This document shows positions 35,200 to 47,200 of a stretch of 64,000 nucleotides of DNA, in pieces; the stretch's first letter is position 1; each line of letters starts with the position of its first letter. Position numbers and translations under genes: made by a program. Below the pieces are notes generated by a model. The model was not told the DNA's origin, made no database searches, and saw nothing but the letters and a program-made list of their open reading frames with translations. Where the stretch lies: positions 1 through 64,000 of the forward strand of contig JAMKCH010014246.1 of assembly GCA_023653785.1 (NCBI GenBank). Direction: 5' to 3'. The stretch comes from Ophioderma brevispina. Taxonomy: Eukaryota > Echinodermata > Ophiuroidea > Amphilepidida > Ophiodermatidae.

Positions 35200-35418
35200 G
35201 TTGTGAATAAGAGAAGATATCAGTAGCTTCCCACAATGCATTGCTTCCAATTGAGGGTTTTGTACAGGTACTGATGTGAATCATTAGAGATGAAACATGG
35301 CAAACTTGCATTGTAAGAATGTTTCTCTCTAACGATTCACATGACTATCTGTACAAAATCTCCATTGGAAGCACAAGGGCATTGTGGGAAGCTACTGATA
35401 TTTTCTCTTGTTGTGAGT
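35200..35418. mobile_element. MITE family 9TSD-B inserted in an intron
   Basis: Target duplication GTTGTGAAT (35200-35208) and GTTGTGAGT (35410-35418). The element 35209-35409 starts AAGAGAAGATATCAGTAGC and ends in the inverse. Confidence 0.8.
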
Positions 35419-35503
35419 ACAAGGATTAGCACAAAATATTGATGCAGCCTACAATTAACTACTTGACCAAATAAAGGACTTACGGTGAGGGACTCCCGCT
35501 TAC

Positions 35504-35577
35504 GTCCGCTTGTGACAAAGGTGAATCCCTGGGTCTCAATGGCCACACCTGTTCTCTGCACATGTTCTTCAATATAC
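35504..35577 (-). CDS. Predicted coding exon, unrecognised protein
   Basis: Acceptor ATATTTTTGCAG and donor GGAC|GTAAGCG (a second donor, CACC|GTAAGT, lies 20 bases further at 35483). The frame enters with one base and reads YIEEHVQRTGVAIETQGF then TFVTSG, leaving with one base. This joins the 50-base exon in frame (Leu at the junction). One other frame is open, so the choice rests on phase agreement with both neighbours. Strand-like alternation of hydrophobic residues suggests a beta-rich domain; no family is recognised. Confidence 0.5.
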
Positions 35578-36286
35578 CTGCAAAAATATAACAAATAATG
35601 AAAACAAAAATTACTATGGCATTGTATTTATGAAGAATTTGGATTTCCTCGGTACAATGAAGTTGAAAGTGAAGGTTCAAACGGATGGCTAGGGCTAACA
35701 GAAAGGGGTTAGAACTTAAACAGCTATTGGAGGAGGTTAATTATTATTTTGATTACTGCATTTCTCTTTCAATACCGAGATGTACTGATTTACCAAGATG
35801 TACGGATTCACAAAATATATGACATAAACCATATTGTTTCAAATAAATCCCGCTCCTATTTTCACAAAGACTTGTTGCTTACACCAAGTTTGAAACCTTT
35901 TAATTTTCAGATTTTCTGTATGTCTACAAGCCTGTTGAATTCTGCAGTGTTATCTTGTTGGAAATGCAGATCTTTGAATAACCGCAAGTAAACATGCGAT
36001 CAGATTTATCATGTGACCTTTTAAAATACCAGGTTCAGACAGACGCAACAGGTTGTTTAATGCTCATTGGGCCAATCAGAATCTGTACGTCTTAAGTATT
36101 ACTATGATAAAATCACCTGTGATTCTACCAAAAACACAGCTGTTTGAAAGTCGCCTTCAATATAACAAACCCAAAATATCAACAGCGACACAGTTTTGTC
36201 GGCCGATTTGGACTAGTTATTGCACTAGCTACGTTGTATGCAAATTTTATGAAATTTCACTGTGGGCAAATGTGATTTTCTTAAAT
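35578..36286. other. Probable intron sequence
   Basis: No repeat or exon supported. The plus-strand frame 36053-36481 runs into a MITE and is not a gene. Confidence 0.35.
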
Positions 36287-36616
36287 TTAAAGGTGTATTT
36301 TGTGATTTCAGCTCCTTCTGTTTTATTGATGGTTTTCTACATATTCTTGAGAAAACCTTTAGTTGATTCTGATTTTGCAGTTTTGTGTTATGAACAATTG
36401 CTTGTTTCCCACAGTCCCATAGGAAACTGCTGCAATTTCTGTCCGTGTAAAGACAGAAAATACAAAATCACGAATTTCTAACAGACACTACTGAAATTGC
36501 AAGTACGAGTAGGTACACATGGATTACTAAGGCTAACGGTTCAGATGATATCAAAATCTCAACTTTTTTTAGGAAAGTCAAGGGGAAGATGTTGTGGATT
36601 AGGAAATGACCCTTTA
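36287..36616. mobile_element. MITE family TTAA-3, best copy
   Basis: Starts TTAAAGGTGTATTTTGTG and ends GAAATGACCCTTTA; 330 bp. Shared blocks with 20567-20868 and 30396-30704 include TTTTGCAGTTTTGTGTTATG. Confidence 0.75.
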
Positions 36617-38632
36617 CACATCTCCACTTTTTTAAGTGAGGTTCAAAATCATGATTAACAAGTGTGGCACTGCTTCCAATAAATTGCACATCATGCAGTA
36701 AGATGGTTAGAACATGATACAAAACCAGAAATTGCTTTGAAACCGAACTTGACCATGTTACCAAACCAGAAGTCTTTGTCCTGTACTCTTTTGATCACTG
36801 AACTCAACACAAACAATTAACAGTACTTGGAATAGACTATCATCATGATGGCAGGCAAGAAAGCAGAAATGGGCATAGCACCTTTAACTTTTTGATCAGC
36901 CTCAATTAGAGCAGGAGTTCAAACCGAGTAGGAAGCCACAAAAGGTGGTGAGGATTTGACAATGCTTTCATATACCGATAGTAACGCAAATCAGTGAACC
37001 CAAGAACCATTTCCCAGTGAGTCAAATGCCTAGGACTCTTGTAAATACTTCACTAAACAATTACACAGCAATTAACTTGCTGTCAAGTCCAAAAACCACA
37101 TCAAGAAAGGTAGGTAATGCCAACTGTGAATTTGACAACATGAACAAAATCTTTAAGTCAATGTAACAGTTTGAGATTTGCTATGTTTTGTAATCATGTG
37201 GAACATTCTCCTATTTACAACGTAGTAGTTTTAGTTAGATAAGGATTTTAAATACCAAAGAAGGGTTGAAAAGTTGTCAACTCCACATTTCAAAGAAACG
37301 TGACAGACACGCTAAATGCTAAAATGCCATACACTGTTCAGGTAATTCTCAACATTTATATGCCACTTTGAATTGTGGGTTCCCTGAAATGCTAACTGGA
37401 CAGCAAAAATAAAGGTCTTATTGGGAAATTCAAGAAGCATTTTTTTTAAAAGATAAGACACATACTTTTCCAACACACATTCTTGCTGTAACCAAAGGCG
37501 CAACCAGTGGCAGAGTGCTCAGATTTAAAAGAAAATTGGTTAAGGCAAATATCTATGCTAAATCAATCCTTTTTGTACCCTTTTGCTCAGCAACCGTGAC
37601 ATTTTTTACTGCAATCAGGACAGTGCTGTTGTTGACCAATGAAGTTGTTGGTTTGAACTCTGAGTTTGAACAGCAATGCTTCTGAATTAGAGTGTTGCAT
37701 CATCCCATTAACTCAAAAATTAATCAAATTGGCACAGGCTTTCATTTTCTCTATCAACATGTTAAAAACAATTACTTTTTTTTAATGACATTATGATTCT
37801 TTCACCTTTTCCTTCAATTGATAAAATTTATTTAAAAAATTGGATAGTATGACTTAGAATCACATGTAATATGCAATAAGATATTATAAGGTTATCACAA
37901 TATGACCTGGTTAAAAATTCAAACAACTACAACTCATACCATACTCTTTACCTACCCTGCATTTTAAAACTCCATTACTTATGAATCTCATGACTATTAA
38001 AATCTCTTATCTTTGGGTGAGAAGTAATAAATGCACAAAACAAATCTGCTCTTTGATCACAAGATTAATAGTTCTTAACCACAGCATGCATGTGTACAAA
38101 GACACAGCCTGACTGATGCATCTAAGCGCATGGTCCCTCCTGAATCACACAAAGGTATACTACTGCTAACTGTTTCCCCCTTTCTCCCTCCCTCCTTCAC
38201 ACCAATTTACTTACTTGATCTTGCTTTAATCCAAGTTGATTTCAAGATGTCTGAAGTCCCAATCCAGTGAAGTTGGATTTCTATATTTCATCTCATTAAA
38301 GAAGAACCCTTCTTCATAAAATTAGTCTCAGAAGTGGGCATTTTGGAGTATTTGTTCTTCAAAAAGTCATTATAATATCACATCCTGCCAGGTTAACTAT
38401 TCAAGTGGGAGGAAAAGGCAACCTCCACTCCCCTGCTACAAGAAAACTCAGCTTCCACTAATGTCTCAGCAATTTACAAGTACTAAGACTTAAAGATGAT
38501 ATACAGTGCCATGCTGCAGCTGAATGGTCTTTATGTCCCAATCAGTGGCGACCACGAGGTGCTTACACAACATGTGCCGCTACAAACCCTACACTCTGTA
38601 CACTTTAAGCACACACAATACCTATGACTCAC
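36617..38632. other. Probable intron sequence
   Basis: Low-copy DNA; no repeat supported. Confidence 0.3.
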
Positions 38633-38690
38633 TTAGCATGCAGGAGACACTGTACCCACACGTCTTCACCCCATGAGCTGGTCAACCAAA
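38633..38690 (-). CDS. Predicted coding exon, unrecognised protein
   Basis: Donor GCTAA|GTGAGTCAT. The preferred acceptor is GTGAGTCAG at 38691 (two bases in); another is TTGACCAG at 38678 (one base in). The frame reads WLTSSWGEDVWVQCLLHAK and leaves with two bases, which join the next exon in frame as Lys-Tyr-Ile. The pyrimidine tract is poor. The Trp-rich peptide is unlike chance AT-rich translation, but I cannot name a family. Confidence 0.4.
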
Positions 38691-41131
38691 CTGACTCACT
38701 GACCAGCAGACGCTGCTAAGCTTGGGAGCCAAAAAAAACGCCCTGGCCTTGTGCCACTTTTTGAAAACTGACCAAGGCCCTGCAAGCACTGTTGGGGGTC
38801 AGCAAACAAAGCCTGGCATAAGGTCGTGGCCTTGCTTGACCTCCAGCATGCTTGATTTGTTTGAACATAAGAGTGGGACAAATGGTCAATACAAGGTCTC
38901 CAATAGTTATTTAGGCCAGAGGTCCAATTCTGCATGAATTGAAATCCGGCTATTAGGTTACATGCATGAACACAGAAACATACTTCCATGACTACGATGT
39001 AAAGACTAATGAGACTAAGTTTCTACAGATTTCACACAATGGGGGTTTTTAGAAGGCTCAAACCCACCACTTATATCCATGGCAGTTTTTCTCTTTCTTT
39101 CAATCTTTTTTTTTAAGTTGTTAAAAGCAAACTGGCCTTGCCTCAAATTTGACCTCACCTTATGCTAGCCAATCAATGACTGTAAGGTCACTCAGCTTTA
39201 TCTATGAATTTTTAATGACCATTATTGACCATTGTATTTAATAAACTTTGAGAAGAGAATATGCTGAAGGTAATATTACTGAAAAATTGTTGTGACCACT
39301 GGGAGAGGCACTTGTTGTAATATTTGATTTGGCTACAGAGAACTGATTTTGGGGATTAAAAAGGTTGGTCCTCCAAACTGATTTTGGTTTTAAAGTTACT
39401 TATCAGAAACACAACTTTTGAGCTTTACATTTTGAGGTAAAACTTGAGCAAAGACAGATTTGGAGATAAAAGATATAAGGGATAATTCTAAGCTTAGATC
39501 TTATAGTAAGTTAAAAACTACTTTTCAACAAGAAAATTCTGTTGTTTTCTTTAATCGTGTACACAGTCAGCTTTCACCAAATTTCGTGTCAGCGCAAATT
39601 GTCTTAGAATTGAAAATAAAATATATTTGATCCCGAAAGGCTATGACATTGTTAAAGTTGTAGTTCATTTTATATCTTCTGCCTATGCTATAAGAGAAAA
39701 TATTAGGTGAAAAGGATGTAAAATTGTGTATTTATTAATCTAAATGTCTTTGTACAATCATGTTTTGTATTGTTCTTTTGTCATTTTGTTGTTGACCAAA
39801 CCTGTATGTTGGGTAATTGTCAATAAATCTTGAATCTTATAGGGCCTCTGGAACTGAAAAAAGTATGATTTAGGCCAGTTTGGATCATTTTAGTATCAGA
39901 GTTTGCAGAATAGGCCCAGCAGTTGGGAGTGAAATGAAGAAGAAAGTGAACTTTTAAGAAAGTTAAAAAAAACGTCTCCAAAAACGTTTAGAAAAATCTT
40001 AAGAATCTGCAATACCTTGAATAGCAGCTAAACTTTCATTAGGCTGACAGTGCTTCGACTATTGTCCCTTTACAAATTTATCCTTATAGATCCAAACCTA
40101 ACTTCTATCAATGTTATTTTTGAATTTTGCTTGTTTTAAAACTCCAAACTCAACCTCCAGATTACTTAAATTGGTTATTTTATGTTGTCCAATTTTTTTA
40201 ATTATCATAATACAATATAAATAGTTCTCTATGTGCTCAGACTAACTTTTTGTTTAACAAAGAGAAAACTGCTCAAATCATTCCCTGAGAAGTTCTCAAA
40301 AGCCTTTTTTTTTTGGCTTTAACTTTTCAACAACCAGTATTTTATCAGTGCAAAGAAATGGAATCTGTAGCATTAACACAAAGAAACATTTGATGAAATT
40401 TGCCAAAAGTAAATTGCTCATGAAATTTAGTGATTGGCAAAAGTGATTTCAAGGAAACTTCCCTGTTTTTTGAGGTGGCTTGGGACTAAACCAACATTTG
40501 CAAATAGGTTGTGTGATGTTCTAGTGGCTTTAAGCTTCTGCATGCTTTGTTCAATGACAAAATATATACATACAAATTTAGGCATTGGATATCTATCAAT
40601 TAACAAGCCCAATCATTTTTTGCATATAGGTCCCAAACTGATAACAAAATTACTCAGGTAGTTAATTAGTAACTTTTATAGCTTTTTACTTGTTTAAATA
40701 AGTATGGAAATGCATGAAGATGACAATGGAGTTCCTTCATCAGATGAAAGGGCAAAATTTGACAGGCAGCAAGTTCTACATGTCCACATATCCCTAAATT
40801 CAATCTTAGTGTTTTTGACCCAAACTTTCCATTGGTTTGGTTACAGAGACCAAACCTTCTATTCAGAAAACACAACTCCTGAAAAAAACATGGCAATTTA
40901 TTGCATTATTTTGATCATCAGTTTTCAAATTGAATTTCCTATCTCTAATCTTCAAAGCTTTCAATTGCATACACTGCCTAAAATGCAAATAAAACAACTT
41001 CATGTACCCACTACTCATACTTCATGCATATCCTCCTTGCCCCTTCCTTCCACCTCCCTGTCCCCACCCCCAATTGAGCAAACAGATCATATTAACCTAT
41101 TAAAGGTCATCATCTCAGTCTCATACTGATC
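38691..41131. other. Probable intron sequence
   Basis: Low-copy AT-rich DNA. Open frames on both strands near 40430-40900 have no splice or family support. Confidence 0.3.
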
Positions 41132-41409
41132 CAGAAGGTGTTTTGAGTCAATCCCACAATGCAACAGTTTTGGGAAATTTCAACTCAATGGGGTCATGTG
41201 ATCCCACCAAAATCCTATCCTTAACCCCTCACACTTTTACACTCATTTTAGTCCAAAGTGATAGTGCTTATGGAATTTTTAGCATGATCATGAAATCTTT
41301 TGTGGTCCTCTTACTCTTTTAACACTTTATCTTTAAAAGTACTGATATGCGTTTTGTACAGTATATGCATATTGCAATGCATTATGGGATTGGTTCAAAA
41401 TGCCCTCTG
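41132..41409. mobile_element. MITE family 9TSD-A copy
   Basis: Ends CAGAAGGTGTTTTGAGTCAA and TCAAAATGCCCTCTG. Flanks CTGATC and GATCAG are inverted rather than directly repeated, so the duplication is not clear. Confidence 0.75.
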
Positions 41410-42445
41410 GATCAGACCCAGCCAGGGTACTACTGCTGGGTGAAGGCCTACATAATTGACACACTATGACAAAGCAAGGGTTGTTATCAAGACAGGGTCC
41501 ATGAACCTTTCCTGATACAGTTCAGGGATAAATTTCCCAAGAAATAGAGAATGGTTGAATAGGTGAGGGTGGCATGAAGAGGATACATGGTCAATATGTG
41601 TGAAGGGATTTTGTAATTAAGAAAGAAAAAAACAGGGAACTCAACCAAGGGGGTGAGGGCCATATGCCAAGGTGATATTGACCAAAAATTGTCTACAGAG
41701 AAGATAGGCAGCTATAAGAAACCTTGTTGAGGAAATATAGGAAAAAGTTAGAAAAATGATTGTCATTACAAAGCTTTTGGATTGAATGAAGTCGTTACTT
41801 GTTAAGGTAGAAACTTCAACTTACAAAAACTTTTGTCAAAATGAACATACATACAAAACATTGTTAAAAACATTTGTTAAAGAACATGTTAAAGATGTTA
41901 AATTGAAGAAGATAAAAAAACTAGAGTAGGCCAAAATGATTCAATACATAGTTCTAGGTAGTCTACTATAGTGTTTGTTTATACCATTGTAATTACTGTG
42001 GAAAACTCATTAAAACAAAGTGATAGGGAAGATAATTGGGTTCTTTATATACAAATTTTGTCAGGGTTGGAAAAACAATAAATAAAAAAGAATTGGTACC
42101 ATGGGTTAAGGGAAAAAAAAATACATTCTTTAACATGGTTTTTCTTATATGAGATTTGTTATAATGAGTGTACTGTATAATGATAATATTACAAATAGTA
42201 TTCTTGCAGTATTTAGAAAATTTTAGTCATGTCTATATCCATTTTGTAATGACTAACATTTGTATTGGTTGTAGTTAAATAATATTCGTTAAGGTTAATT
42301 ACAGAAATACTGATCACTGAGATGCTCAGGTTGAAAGACACAACGCACAACAATTTTAAGATTGCTCCATCTCTGAGGCTGTCAAATCTTAAAAGAAATT
42401 TTAAAAACCTTGAAAGGCCTTAGCAGACAAAAACCAACGCAATAT
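41410..42445. other. Probable intron sequence
   Basis: Nothing recognised. Confidence 0.3.
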
Positions 42446-42957
42446 TCTTAAACAGCTGTGAAAATGTAAAGCAATTTCATTGGATGATGCCTGGGTTCAA
42501 TGCGACAATTGAACCCAGGTAGTAGCCTGTGTATTGAAGTATTTTTTTTTAATTGAAGTTCTTTTAGGTTTGAAGCCTCGCATCATATCGCGTTTTGCTA
42601 CGTTTGCGCACGCCTGCCACTGTTTTGTGTCGGGTTACGTATGATCGTTTTGCGTTCAAGCGGGTTGTTTGATTTGTCACTGGTGGTGGCAGTCCTTTCT
42701 GTGTATTAAGCGTAAAGTATCACAAAAGTGTTAAAGATGAAATTAATGATAAAGCTGTTTAAGATGAGAAATAAAGGTATGATTTTGGGAACCGGTACTT
42801 CTTCTTTACGACTAATTGAAACTGCGACAACCATTATTTTTCATGGAAGAACTCGCCTCCGGCCTCGTTTCTTCCACTTAAAATAATGGTATCGCTGGGT
42901 TTCAAGTCATCGTAAAAGAGAGTACCGGTTTCCAAAATCATACCTTTATTCTCTAAG
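42446..42957. mobile_element. ~510-bp compound element with foldback right half
   Basis: It starts TTAAACAGCTGTGAAAATGT. The right half, 42756-42957, is a palindrome: AATAAAGGTATGATTTTGGG AACCGGTACT against AGTACCGGTTTCCAAAATCA TACCTTTATT. The same order is seen at 48148-48616. A deletion form lies at 27786-27911. Confidence 0.7.
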
Positions 42958-43382
42958 TTTCATGGATCCATATCTTTTGGACTCGATCTGACAACACTGG
43001 TCATGTGAATGAGAATTCAAGTTTGCTCAATCACAACAATATTTCCTTGTGTTACCTTAAACTTTGCAAACTTTTTATCAGTGGCAAATAGAGTGGGTTG
43101 TTAAAAGATACAGGTATTTTTCATAAGAGCACTCAACCCCCAAGTAAAATCTGAGATTTTGAAAAGAAAAAGAAAGAAAGGAAAAACTCATTTTGCTGTA
43201 TCTACCCCCTGAAAAAAAATGCAATCCTCCATCAATGTTTGGTTATCTTTGTCTTTTCCTTCCTCTCATCTACAGATGATAGGCACCCCACATGCCTCCT
43301 CCATACATCACCTCTCTTGAATTGATAGAATGATTATCAGACCATGGAGTCTTATAGTAAATGAGTGGAAGTGGAAACTCAC

Positions 43383-43439
43383 TGGTAAACTATGTACACA
43401 GCGCGTTCGAGTGTAATGGGCCCGCCTATTGTACGGAAA
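43383..43439 (-). CDS. Weak alternative exon candidate
   Basis: Acceptor AACCCTTGATTTAG and donor ACCA|GTGAGTTT. The frame FRTIGGPITLERAVYIVY enters with one base and leaves with two. That fits the shorter form of the 38.6-kb exon but not the 44.4-kb exon, so at most one of the two arrangements is right. Confidence 0.2.
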
Positions 43440-44373
43440 CTAAATCAAGGGTTTGATGAAGTGGATTCGATCGATCGGTCATCACCGAAATCGCTGCCCG
43501 AAATGTTAACAGATCCACGCACACACACAAGCAAATATTGTTTAGCAAATGAAGAGAATGGGCAATGTTTGACGTAATTAAGGTCAAACGAAGAGCACTG
43601 CGTGATAATCTGATGAAATTTATGAGCACCCATTGGCACGCATCTGGAGGTGAACATGCGTTAACTGGTCTAGATTTTTTCGTATCACCTCGACATTAGT
43701 CGGAATATCACAGCAAGACTTGCGCTCAAACCATGGCCCATGTGTTAAAAATGTGAGCGATTGATCCCAGCTGAAAATTTTGGTACTTTCAGCTCATAGT
43801 CATGACCACTTTATCACCATCTTCCACTTTTTTATCGTTAAGTTTGCAAATATATGTTAAGATTTTAAACATTTTATCGTAATAGGCCCTCTAAATGTCT
43901 GTTGAATCAAAATTCCCACAGACGCGGCAGCCGGTCTAATGGACGTGTTCGATCGCCCTGCTGTTCTGGTGTGTTTTTTTATCCCATTTTACAAATCACA
44001 AATAAATACGAAAATGACATATTCGAGCAATTATACCAAACGTTATCATTTATTCGATGCCAAAATTCTAGGTTTGTAATTTTTAAAGGATTTTTAAAGA
44101 CTTTGACTATTTACTTGTATTTATTTTTTGGTTTACTTCTAATTAACATATAAATGAAGAATGTTGTTTTGACCAGTCCATTTAATACATAGGGGTGGAC
44201 ACGTAGTAAATACCTCAGTCAGGGAAAATTTAAAAAAATGAATTCAAAGGTTGTCAATCGTTTTTTTTTTATCTCATATTGAATCAAACAAAACAAATTG
44301 GTGACAGCAATAGATAAAATATGGTAACACCTGCAATGTGTGCATGTTATTGTGGGTTTTAGCCAGCCTTTAC

Positions 44374-44452
44374 CCATATCGGCAGATCCTTCAACCAGGT
44401 TGCTCTCAGAAACGGCGATTACATGCAAATTTACCAGCAGATGTTCGCCGGG
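44374..44452 (-). CDS. Predicted coding exon, unrecognised protein
   Basis: Acceptor ATTCCCCATTTTGATCAGCAG (good tract) and donor ATATGG|GTAAAGG. The frame PGEHLLVNLHVIAVSES then NLVEGSADM leaves with one base and joins TT of the 38633-38690 exon (Val). The 79-base exon is CpG-richer than its surroundings. No start codon or signal peptide can be assigned because upstream exons are uncertain. Confidence 0.35.
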
Positions 44453-46309
44453 CTGCTGATCAAAATGGGGAATTGTACTTGATTTTACCTCAATTTAGCG
44501 GCAGATTTAACCAAATTAAGCAACTGTAAAAGCATGCTCAATTTATTTACAGGGAAAATCATTCAGTAATTTTGTCGGACTAATTCTTTCTAACGAAATC
44601 ATGAAGTTTTGCGGGTCAATATGAATATGTTGTTGTAACACATGAACAGCAGTTTGTTTACATTTCTATGGTTTTATTTTAAACATTTTCATATTTTAAT
44701 GGACAAAGGGCCCTCTCGCTCCCAAAAACATGCATTTTATGCATACCCGCGTTTTCGTGGCTCACATGGAATTACAACTCCATATGCCCGGCGTCGTACA
44801 TCTCCATGCATGATTCATATTTTGGTGGGAAACTCAGTAAACAAAATCGCCATATTCAGCTGCCGGCATGGCTCGGAAGTAAATGACACACCAATTTAGC
44901 GCCGTAAACATCCGTCTTTATTTTAAATAAAAACATTAATGCAACAAAGGGCAATTCTATAATCATTGTTATTTATTAATGCGATTACACAAAAAGGTAA
45001 CAAGAAATTCGCAAAACGTAGCTTAGCGGTAGAAAATCACACGGAAGCGAGTTGGTATCTTTGGAAAGCTGCCGAATTGAGCAGTCACGCCATCCATGGT
45101 ATTTAACATGTTTACAGTGTAATACAGAAAGGCTAATAAGGTGAGTTGTTTGTCTGGGATCATAAAACGACAAGTTCTGGTTTCAAAGGCGGTCAAGGAA
45201 GTCACTCCATTAATAGCTCATTAGCATATCGACTCCAAGCCACTTGAGGTGATTAAGCCGAAACGCGCGGTGGTTGAAGTGCCCGACATGACGAAACAGA
45301 TAATAGGTGTGAAGTGTGTAGCGTTTGACTACTGAATGAAAGGATGCAATTGAGAATATTGATGGCAATTTGAAGTTTCTATCCAGTTACTAAAATAACT
45401 CCATGATCAGACCAAGTCAACCAATCAGCAATGCCTGCTCCTCTCCATTGGTTACCTTAGCCAAAACCATTCATAGGAAAATCATTGCTCAAGGGGGGTT
45501 TTAAACCAATTCAAAAAGAAAAGCCATTGCAATGGTACCTGTAAGAACTTGAGAGTACTACGGCCACAGAATCTGCCCCACTAAAATAACGAGCATCACA
45601 GGAGGAATGATTCTAAGCCTACAGCAAGTCCTATCTGGTGATCCAACTTTTTTTTTTTCAAGTGAAGTGTCGGATTTTTTTGGTGAAAAACGAGCCCCAA
45701 ACTGAAGTGTTTAACCTGTAATTTTAGATTTTTACATCATTGTTACTCTACATTCTTAAAACAGCTGGGCCAAATCCAAACCTCCGTTTCTCTTCTGCGA
45801 CGGCGGAATTTGACGTTATTTTTGTTGTATCTATTTCCCCTATTGAACCTAGGCATAATAATTACATGATTTGAATAAGTAACTCGTATACTTTACATGA
45901 AAAAAAAAGCAAGTGGTCAAGTTCAAGTATGTTTGCTATAGCACACGTTCATGATTGCGACGGAACGGATTGACAAATAGTGGGTTTCCAAAACTTCAGA
46001 ACACTTGTGTCATTATGTCAAAATTAAGGGGAGCATGATCCATTATCAGTATACATGTTGATTGATCTCTTACCTTTAAAAAGTGATAGCATATTTTGAG
46101 AAATTATCTGATAACTTGAAATATCGTCACAACGATTAGATACCAGTGGCGACGGGACGGAATGCGACAGACGGAACATTTTTCATGCTGTCGTTCTGGA
46201 ATTTTTTGATGTTGTTAATCCCTCAATATTAATTGTTAACAAGCTAACTCGTATTTATACGCTATGCGTAATATGTCCCCCCCGCCGATGTCGGATCACT
46301 ACATGCGAT

Positions 46310-46650
46310 AATGCCACCTACCACCCCACCAACCCCCCTCCCAACCCCAGCACAACACCCCCATCGCTCCCCAAAACATAACCCGCAAAACCCCCCCCGC
46401 CCCAACACCGCCGCAATCCACCCTCACCACCCTGCAACACCCACCCCCTCCCCAACCCCCCACAACTCCCCAACACCTAACCCCCTCCCAACACTCTGCA
46501 ACACTCCACCCTACTCCCCCCCTACCCCCTCCCCACCAACCCCCATAACTAACCCCCTCCCCCATCCCTAAACCCCTCCCCAATACCTAAACCCCCTCCC
46601 CAATACCTAACCCCCTCCCCAACCCCCTCCCCAACACACCCCACCCACTC
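46310..46650. repeat. C-rich, almost G-free tract
   Basis: About 340 bases of CCCC, CCCTCCCC and CCCCAATACCTAAC variants with only a handful of G. The minus strand therefore has many G4-G5 runs. The Pro-rich and Gly-rich open frames over it are artefacts of composition. Confidence 0.85.
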
Positions 46651-46659
46651 CATAGGCAA

Positions 46660-47200
46660 CAGTAGTCCTCATGTAGCGCAGGATTTTTCCTATCCGATGT
46701 ACCGTTTCAGAGATACCTCATTACGCATAGTTTAATTAGCTCATTGCATACCTAAGCCGCGGCCGCATATATCACATCTTTCAAATTGCAATAACGTGTG
46801 GCCACATGATACGCTTTCATGCACCGCAGGATTTTTGAGTATCCAATGTACAGCGTCAAAAATAAAGCAATTACCTGATTTGTGCATATTTAATTAGCTC
46901 ATTTACATACCTCAATTTGCCCGAAATAACGCCCCAATCTTATCATGTCGAAAACTCTTCCACCCGCTTCTTCCACCAAGTTTACATCATTATATGCCTT
47001 ACGAAACTCCAGACAACTTGTAAACAGGCCTTGGAGGAACATTTTTCATAAATTATGCAAATAGAAACTTAATTAGCATATTTTAGAGAATCCCCAAAAT
47101 CTAATCAGTGCAAGAACTCCCCCACCCGCTTTCTTTCCACCAAGTCACATCATTGTCACCCTTCTGGAACTCCAGATAAATCGTTAACAACGTTGTTACC
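46660..47200. repeat. Diverged tandem blocks
   Basis: GCGCAGGATTTTTCCTATCC (46677) and CCGCAGGATTTTTGAGTATC (46824) are a pair with TTTAATTAGCTCATT after each. CACCCGCTTCTTCCACCAAG (46962) and CACCCGCTTTCTTTCCACCA (47112) are another. Confidence 0.55.

Larger units (their letters stand above)
43380..45300. other. CpG-bearing low-copy stretch
   Basis: CpG dinucleotides are clearly more frequent than in the flanks (for example GATCGATCGG at 43469, GACGCGGCAGCCGG at 43921, CGAAACGCGCGG at 45261). It includes the 44374 exon candidate. It may hold a promoter or conserved exons, but no start site is identifiable. Confidence 0.35.

Noticed and set aside
38219..38254. Minus-strand exon ending GATCAA|GTAAGTAA
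   Set aside because: The donor is strong, but no frame fits the phases of the neighbouring exons without a stop.
46299..46583. Pro-rich (+) and Gly-rich (-) open frames
   Set aside because: Both follow from the G-free C-rich composition.
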